A stretch of DNA of 64,000 bases from Pseudomonas nitroreducens NBRC 12694. Its GTDB lineage: Bacteria > Pseudomonadota > Gammaproteobacteria > Pseudomonadales > Pseudomonadaceae. Positions 58,949 to 64,000 of the stretch are shown one piece after another. Location of the stretch: assembly GCF_002091755.1 (NCBI RefSeq), contig NZ_BDAI01000007.1, positions 1 to 64,000 of the forward strand, written 5' to 3'. The position numbers were made by a program, and so were the translations under genes. The notes beneath the pieces are model-generated. The model was not told where the DNA came from. It did not search any database and saw only the letters and a program-made list of their open reading frames with translations. Position 1 is the first letter of the stretch. Each line of letters begins with the position of its first letter.

Positions 58949-60850
58949 GTGCAATCCTGCTCGATCGAAACCGCTGTCGAAGAACTGCTGCATCGCCTGG
59001 ACGGGCACATCCGTCTCGGGCTTCCCCTGGGCCTGGGCAAGCCCAACCGACTGGCCAATGCGCTGTATCGGCACATGCGCGAGAACCCGTGCCGGCAACT
59101 GACGTTCTACACGGCGCTGTCCCTCGGTCGCCCGCAGGCCGGCGGCGAACTGCAGCGGCGCTTCCTCGACCCCTTCGTCGAGCGCATCTACGGCGACTAC
59201 CCCGAACTGGACTACCTGCACGACCTGCGCAGCGGCAACGTGCCGGAAAACATCCGCGTCGAAGAGTTCTACCTGCAGCCCGGCAGCCTGCTGGACAGCG
59301 CCCCGGCACAGCAGAACTACATCAGCTGCAACTACAGCCACGTGGCGCGGGACATCAATGCCAAGGGCGTCAATGCCGTTGCCCAACTGGTTGCGCGCGA
59401 CCCGGCGCGGCCGGGCAAGCTGAGCCTGGCGTGCAACCCGGACATCACCCTCGACTTGCTGCCGATGTTGCAGCGTCGCCGCGCGGCGGGCGAAACCATC
59501 GTCATTATCGGTGTCGTCCACGACCAGTTGCCGTACATGCCTGGCGATGCCGAAGTGGATGAGGATTTCTTCGACCTGCTGGTGGATTCACCGGGCGACA
59601 ACAGCACGCTGTTTTCCACCCCCAACCTGCCAGTGGGCCTTCAGGACCACTGCATCGGCCTGCACGCCAGCGCCCTGGTGCGCGACGGCGGAACCCTGCA
59701 GATCGGCATCGGCTCCATGGGCGATGCCCTCACCTCGGCGCTGCTGACCCGCCAGCGCGACAACGATGGCTATCGTGCGCTGCTCGACGGCCTCGACTCC
59801 ACCGCCCGTCACGCCGGGCTGATCGAGCGCGACGGCGGGCTGGGCGCTTTCCAGCACGGGCTGTACGGCTGCAGCGAAATGTTCGTACCCGGCCTGCTGG
59901 CCCTGGCCGAGGCGGGTGTGCTCAACCGCCGGGTAGCGGCGCGCCCCGGCGCCGCACCGACCGAGCCGGGCGTCTGGCTGCACGGCGGCTTTTTCCTCGG
60001 TCCGCAGGCCTTCTACCGGCGCCTGCGCGAGATGCCCCGCGAGGAGCGGGCCGGTATCGGCATGACCGGCATCGGCTTCGTCAACAACCTGTACCGCGAC
60101 GAGGAGCTCAAGCGCGAGCAGCGCCGGGATGCGCGCTTCATCAACAGTGCCTTCACCGTCACCCTGCTCGGCGCCGGCGTGGCCGACCAACTGGAGGACG
60201 GCCGGGTACTCAGCGGTGTCGGCGGGCAGTACAACTTCGTCGCCCAGGCCCATGAGCTGGAAGGCGGGCGCTCCATCCTGATGCTGCGCAGCTGGCGCGA
60301 GTCCGAGGGTGAGCTGAGCTCCAACATCGTCTGGAGCTACGGCCACACGACGATTCCCCGACACTTGCGTGACATGGTGGTCACCGAGTACGGCGTCGCC
60401 GACCTGCGCGGCCGCAACGATGCCGAGGTGATCGCCGCCATGCTGTCCATCGCCGACTCGCGCTTCCAGGATGCGCTGATCGCCCAGGCCCAGGAGGCCG
60501 GCAAGCTGCCGAAGGACTTCGAGCTGGACCAGCGCTATCGCGACAATACCCCGGAGCGCTTGCGGGACGCGACGCGACAGTATCGTCATCTGCTGCCGGA
60601 GTTCCCGTTGGGTTGCGACTTCACCGAACAGGAGCGCGAGTTGCTGCGCGCGTTGGGTTGGCTCAAGGGCAAGCTGAAGCTGAGCGAGGTTCTCGAGCTG
60701 GGCAGGGCGACCCTCGATGCGCCGGCGCCGGAGGCCTACCCGGCGCACCTGGAACGCATGGGGCTGGCGAATCCGGAGGGGCTGCGCGAGGAGCTGTACC
60801 AGCGTCTGGTGCTGGCCGGCCTGAAAGCCAGCGACGAACAAACCTTGTAG
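58949..60850 (+). CDS. Acetyl-CoA hydrolase/transferase family protein
   Basis: 633 residues from a GTG start with GGAGG eight bases before. The family of CoA-transferases and acetyl-CoA hydrolases usually has about 500 residues; here roughly 100 extra residues occur. N-terminal region NRLANALYRHMRENPCRQLTFYTALSLG; conserved segments IGIGSMGDALTSALL near 253 and SGVGGQYNFVAQAHELEGGRSI near 427 (GxGG-type CoA loop). Substrate not apparent; possibly succinyl- or propionyl-CoA. It stands between two terminators. Confidence 0.85.
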   Translation: MQSCSIETAVEELLHRLDGHIRLGLPLGLGKPNRLANALYRHMRENPCRQLTFYTALSLGRPQAGGELQRRFLDPFVERIYGDYPELDYLHDLRSGNVPENIRVEEFYLQPGSLLDSAPAQQNYISCNYSHVARDINAKGVNAVAQLVARDPARPGKLSLACNPDITLDLLPMLQRRRAAGETIVIIGVVHDQLPYMPGDAEVDEDFFDLLVDSPGDNSTLFSTPNLPVGLQDHCIGLHASALVRDGGTLQIGIGSMGDALTSALLTRQRDNDGYRALLDGLDSTARHAGLIERDGGLGAFQHGLYGCSEMFVPGLLALAEAGVLNRRVAARPGAAPTEPGVWLHGGFFLGPQAFYRRLREMPREERAGIGMTGIGFVNNLYRDEELKREQRRDARFINSAFTVTLLGAGVADQLEDGRVLSGVGGQYNFVAQAHELEGGRSILMLRSWRESEGELSSNIVWSYGHTTIPRHLRDMVVTEYGVADLRGRNDAEVIAAMLSIADSRFQDALIAQAQEAGKLPKDFELDQRYRDNTPERLRDATRQYRHLLPEFPLGCDFTEQERELLRALGWLKGKLKLSEVLELGRATLDAPAPEAYPAHLERMGLANPEGLREELYQRLVLAGLKASDEQTL

Positions 60851-60872
60851 GACGCGCTGAACTGTCAGGCAT

Positions 60873-60906
60873 GAAAAAAGCGGGCCCTGTCGGCACCCGC
60901 CTTTTT
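60873..60906. terminator. Bidirectional terminator between acyl-CoA gene and xpt
   Basis: AAAAAAGCGGG, an 11-base loop, then CCCGCCTTTTT. A-run and T-run on opposite sides serve both convergent genes. Confidence 0.85.
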
Positions 60907-60917
60907 ACAGCGCAGGA

Positions 60918-61493
60918 TCAGTCTTCGAGGAATTCGACCTGACCGTTGGCCAGGGACTTCACCCGGGCCAGGGATTCCACGCGGTAACCCTCGCTTTCCA
61001 GCAGGGAACGGCCTTCCTGGAAGGACTTCTCGATGACGATGCCCAGCCCGGCGATGCTGGCGCCGGCCTGCTGGATCAGGTCGATCAGCGCCTTGGCGGC
61101 GTGGCCATTGGCGAGGAAGTCGTCCACCACCAGCACGTGGTCGGCGGCGGTCAGGTGCTTGGCCGAGATGGCGATGGTGCTTTCGGTCTGCTTGGTGAAG
61201 GAGAACACCTTGGAGATCAGCAGGTCGTTCTTCAGCGTCAGCGACTGGAACTTGCGGGCGAAGATCACCGGGATGCCCAGCTCGAGGCCGGCCATGATCG
61301 CCGGGGCGATGCCCGAGGCCTCGATGGTGACGATCTTGGTGATGCCCTGGTTCTTGAAGCGTTCGGCGAATTCATGGCCGATCTGCTTCATCAGCGCCGG
61401 GTCGATCTGGTGGTTGAGGAAGGCGTCTACCTTGAGGACCTGTTCGGAAAGAACGATGCCTTCGCTGCGAATTTTGTCTTTGAGAGTGTTCAC
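60918..61493 (-). CDS. xpt: Xanthine phosphoribosyltransferase Xpt
   Basis: 191 residues starting GTG. PRPP-binding motif VLVVDDFLANGHAAKAL; N-terminal xanthine-binding part EASGIAPAIMAGLELGIPVIFARK. Salvages xanthine to XMP. Start supported by GGAAGC upstream. Confidence 0.93.
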   Translation of the reverse strand: MNTLKDKIRSEGIVLSEQVLKVDAFLNHQIDPALMKQIGHEFAERFKNQGITKIVTIEASGIAPAIMAGLELGIPVIFARKFQSLTLKNDLLISKVFSFTKQTESTIAISAKHLTAADHVLVVDDFLANGHAAKALIDLIQQAGASIAGLGIVIEKSFQEGRSLLESEGYRVESLARVKSLANGQVEFLED

Positions 61494-61824
61494 GGGGGTG
61501 CTTCCGGAGCGGCTGTCGCTGATGAAGCGCGTAATTCTACAACGCTAGTGGCCATCTGCGCGACGTTCCGACCAATGCAATTGCTGATCGAATGGACAGT
61601 TTTTCGATGGGCGGGAAGCGTGGGGTTGCCTGCCGCGGAATCTGTCCTGGGGCTTGGCCCTCTCCCTAACCCTGGCTGCGCGCCCCGCTCCGAAGGGAGA
61701 GGGGACAGTTCGGCATCAGGGGGGAGTGGTGGTGTCAGCTGGCTCGGATAGCTCCCTCTCCCTTGAGGGAGAGGGTAGGGGAGAGGGGGCCCGGCACAAA
61801 ACCGACCGGTAACACCCGGCAACA
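61494..61824. other. xpt-rep intergenic region with CCCTCTCCC repeats
   Basis: 331 bases with no gene. Two inverted pairs of CCCTCTCCCT and AGGGAGAGGG occur: 61658-61667 with 61694-61703, and 61754-61763 with 61766-61775; together they form a compound hairpin region of about 120 bases. In P. aeruginosa this place holds poxB; here it is absent. Confidence 0.6.
61658..61775. repeat. CCCTCTCCCT palindrome cluster
   Basis: Two 10-base perfect hairpins (61658-61667/61694-61703 and 61754-61763/61766-61775) share one sequence, so the four arms can also pair crosswise. A third GGGGAGAGGG copy follows at 61777-61788. A repeat of this kind is widespread in GC-rich bacteria as an extragenic palindrome. 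Confidence 0.8.
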
Positions 61825-63834
61825 TCAGCGCTTGAGCATCGCCCGGATATCCGCCAGCGCCGAATTGCCCTTGGCCACCTTCACCTCCTGCGGCGCGTCC
61901 TCCTGGCCTTCCCAGACCAGGTCTTCGGGCGGCAGTTCGTCGAGGAAGCGACTGGGCGAGCAGTCGATGATTTCGCCGTACTGCTTGCGCTTGGCGGCGA
62001 AGGTCATGGCCAGGTTCTTCTTCGCCCGGGTGATGCCCACATAGGCCAGGCGCCGCTCTTCCTCGATGGTGTCGGCTTCGATGCTGGAGCGGTGCGGGAG
62101 GATTTCCTCTTCCACGCCGAGAATGAACACGTAGGGGAATTCCAGGCCCTTTGAGGCGTGCAGGGTCATCATCTGCACGCCGTCGGCGCCTTCTTCCTCT
62201 TCCTGCTGGCGCTCGAGCATGTCGCGCAGCACCAGCTTGGCGATGGCCTGCTCGATGGTCATGTTGCCTTCTTCGTCGCGCTCCAGGGTGTTCTTCAGCG
62301 CTTCGATGAGGAACCAGACGTTGCCCATGCGGAAATCGGCGACCTTGTCGCTGGAGGCGTTCTGCCGCAGCCAGTTCTCGTAGTCGATGTCCATCACCAT
62401 GCTCCGCAGCGCGCCGATCGGGTCGCTGCCGGCGCATTGCTCGCGGACCTTGTCGATGAAGCGCTTGAAGCGCTGCAGGCGCTCGATGTAGCGGGCGTCC
62501 AGGTGTTCGGACAGGCCGAGTTCGCCGGAGGCGTTGAACATCGAGCATCCGCGCTCGGTGGCGTAGTTGCCGAGCTTCTCCAGCGTGGTGGAGCCGATCT
62601 CGCGGCGCGGCACGTTGATCACCCGGAGGAAGGCGTTGTCATCGTCCGGGTTCACCAGCAGGCGGAAATAGGACATCAGGTCCTTCACCTCCTGGCGTCC
62701 GAAGAAACTGGTGCCGCCTGACAGGTGATAGGGAATCTGGTGATGCTGGAGTTTCAGTTCGATCAGCTTCGCCTGATAGTTGCCCCGGTAGAGGATGGCG
62801 AATTCGCTGTAGGGCCGCTGCGTCTTCAGGTGGATGGTGAGGATTTCCATCGCCACCCGCTCGGCCTCGGACTCCTCGTTGCGGCAACGGATCACGCGGA
62901 TCGGGTCGCCTTCGCCCATCTCGCTCCACAGCTGCTTCTCGAACACGTGGGGATTGTTGGCGATGAGGATGTTGGCGCATTTGAGGATACGGCTGGTGGA
63001 GCGGTAGTTCTGCTCCAGCATCACCACCTTCAGCGAGGGAAAGTCATCCTTGAGCTGCATCAGGTTTTCCGGGCGCGCGCCGCGCCAGGCGTAGATCGAC
63101 TGGTCGTCGTCACCCACCACGGTGAAGTGCGCGCGCTGCTGCACCAGCATCTTCACCAGCAGGTACTGGCTGGCGTTGGTGTCCTGGTATTCGTCCACCA
63201 GCATGTAGCGCACGCGGTTGCGCCACTTGTCGAGGATCTCCGGGTGCTCCTGGAACAGCTTCACCGGCTGCAGGATGAGGTCGTCGAAGTCCACCGCGTT
63301 GTACGCCTTGAGCGTGCGCTGGTAATGCAGGTAGACCATGGCCGCGGTCTGTTCCTTGGGGTTGCGCGCCTTTTCCAGCGCCTCTTCCGGAAGGATCAGG
63401 TCGTTCTTCCAGCTGCCGATCAGGTTCTTGATCTCGTCCAGACCGTCATCGCCGGAATATTCCTTCTGCATGATGTCGGTCATCAGCGCCTTCACATCGC
63501 TCTCGTCGAAGATCGAGAAGCCGGGCTTGTAGCCCAGGGCCGCGTGTTCCTTGCGGATGATGTTCAGGCCCAAGTTGTGGAAGGTCGAGACGGTCAGGCC
63601 CTTGCCTTCGCCCGGGCGCAGCAGGGTGCTGACGCGCTCCTTCATCTCGCGTGCGGCCTTGTTGGTGAAGGTCACGGCGACGATGTACTGGGCGCGGATG
63701 CCGCATTGCTGCACGAGGTAGGCGATCTTGCGGGTGATCACGCTGGTCTTGCCGGAGCCGGCGCCGGCCAGCACCAGGAGCGGGCCGCCGACGTAGTTCA
63801 CGGCCTCTTGCTGCCGGGGATTGAGTCGGGACAT
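61825..63834 (-). CDS. rep: ATP-dependent DNA helicase Rep
   Basis: 669-residue UvrD/Rep superfamily 1 helicase that helps forks past proteins. Motifs in order: N-terminal RLNPRQQEAVNYVGGPLLVLAGAGSGKTSVITRKIAYL (Q motif and Walker A), VTFTNKAAREMKERV (Ia), MLVDEYQDTNASQYLLV (II), VVGDDDQSIYAWRGA (III), LEQNYRSTSRIL (IV), MTLHASKGLEFPYVFILGVEEEILPH (V) and YVGITRAKKNLAMTFA (VI). Confidence 0.96.
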   Translation of the reverse strand: MSRLNPRQQEAVNYVGGPLLVLAGAGSGKTSVITRKIAYLVQQCGIRAQYIVAVTFTNKAAREMKERVSTLLRPGEGKGLTVSTFHNLGLNIIRKEHAALGYKPGFSIFDESDVKALMTDIMQKEYSGDDGLDEIKNLIGSWKNDLILPEEALEKARNPKEQTAAMVYLHYQRTLKAYNAVDFDDLILQPVKLFQEHPEILDKWRNRVRYMLVDEYQDTNASQYLLVKMLVQQRAHFTVVGDDDQSIYAWRGARPENLMQLKDDFPSLKVVMLEQNYRSTSRILKCANILIANNPHVFEKQLWSEMGEGDPIRVIRCRNEESEAERVAMEILTIHLKTQRPYSEFAILYRGNYQAKLIELKLQHHQIPYHLSGGTSFFGRQEVKDLMSYFRLLVNPDDDNAFLRVINVPRREIGSTTLEKLGNYATERGCSMFNASGELGLSEHLDARYIERLQRFKRFIDKVREQCAGSDPIGALRSMVMDIDYENWLRQNASSDKVADFRMGNVWFLIEALKNTLERDEEGNMTIEQAIAKLVLRDMLERQQEEEEGADGVQMMTLHASKGLEFPYVFILGVEEEILPHRSSIEADTIEEERRLAYVGITRAKKNLAMTFAAKRKQYGEIIDCSPSRFLDELPPEDLVWEGQEDAPQEVKVAKGNSALADIRAMLKR

Positions 63835-64000
63835 GAAGGCGGGGGTCTTTAGTGAAGCGGGGGCATATTCTAGCAGGCCCTGCCGGGCGTCGGGGTGCCG
63901 CTCGGAATAGCGGCGATCTGTGACACGATCGTACTTATGTGTTTTGGATAAATCTGTACATGTATTAGGCTTGTGACAGCATTACTTGAAGAAAACTCTT
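63835..64000. other. Right-end region upstream of rep
   Basis: 166 bases after the rep start to the window edge. An AT-rich stretch from about 63930 (TATGTGTTTTGGATAAATC) may be promoter DNA; no gene is complete here. No reading frame is evident. Confidence 0.4.

Noticed and set aside
1..64000. CRISPR array, tRNA or rRNA genes, prophage or transposase
   Set aside because: No regularly spaced direct repeats, cloverleaf tRNA sequence or recombinase-like protein was found.

Overview
The window is chromosomal DNA of a GC-rich gamma-proteobacterium and almost certainly a Pseudomonas of the P. aeruginosa lineage. Supporting signs are the gene order pst-phoU-phoR-phoB, ubiA-ubiC-rubA, oxyR-recG, spoT-rpoZ-gmk, crc/pyrE, argB-algC-dut-coaBC, rpmB-rpmG and dadA-ridA-dadX. 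Pseudomonas-specific genes (crc, algC, pauR-type and dadR-type regulators) and the short extragenic palindromes typical of the genus point the same way. No phage, transposase, CRISPR array, tRNA or rRNA was found; this is core genome. Gene identities come from reading the protein sequences and from remembered gene order in P. aeruginosa; no database search was run.

Layout. 1-13,100 is the phosphate regulon: pstS, pstC, pstA, pstB, phoU, then an orphan response regulator, an M23 peptidase, a CorC/HlyC-type membrane protein, and phoR-phoB reading towards the pst genes. Three PhoB-box arrays with the same geometry (11-bp repeat period, 10 bp to a -10 hexamer) precede pstS, pstC and phoB. 13,300-17,700 holds a small secreted protein, ubiA-ubiC, two tandem rubredoxins with their FAD reductase, and an HU-family protein. 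17,800-26,000 holds a small lipid-binding-like protein, a YbaK-HDOD fusion, oxyR-recG, an SDR epimerase, an AraC regulator with a LysE exporter, and a lipoprotein. 26,050-26,313 is an unusual element that can fold into a three-way junction. 26,343-33,000 holds ridA, spoT, rpoZ, gmk, yicC, rph, a DUF4870 protein and crc. 33,000-43,900 holds pyrE, a DUF4124 protein, a thioesterase, argB, a long membrane-anchored algC, dut, coaBC, radC, an SRPBCC-like protein, a peptide-binding protein and two ribosomal proteins.

44,000-58,200 is a polyamine and alanine catabolism neighbourhood: cupin, kauB, MFS transporter, phospholipase D lipoprotein, gamma-glutamylpolyamine oxidase, dadR, ydbH-ynbE-ydbL, dadA-ridA-dadX and pauR. 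Polyamine carbon enters through the oxidase and KauB, and L/D-alanine interconversion and oxidation through DadX and DadA. The genes are separate transcription units that probably share regulators. 58,300-63,834 holds cytochrome c5, an acetyl-CoA hydrolase/transferase, xpt and rep; a block of CCCTCTCCC palindromes lies between xpt and rep.

The most unusual items are the 263-bp three-way-junction element, the uniform PhoB promoters (the pstC one nearly leaderless), the long AlgC, the large periplasmic inserts of PstC and PstA, the YbaK-HDOD fusion and a 25-bp perfect palindrome upstream of dadA.
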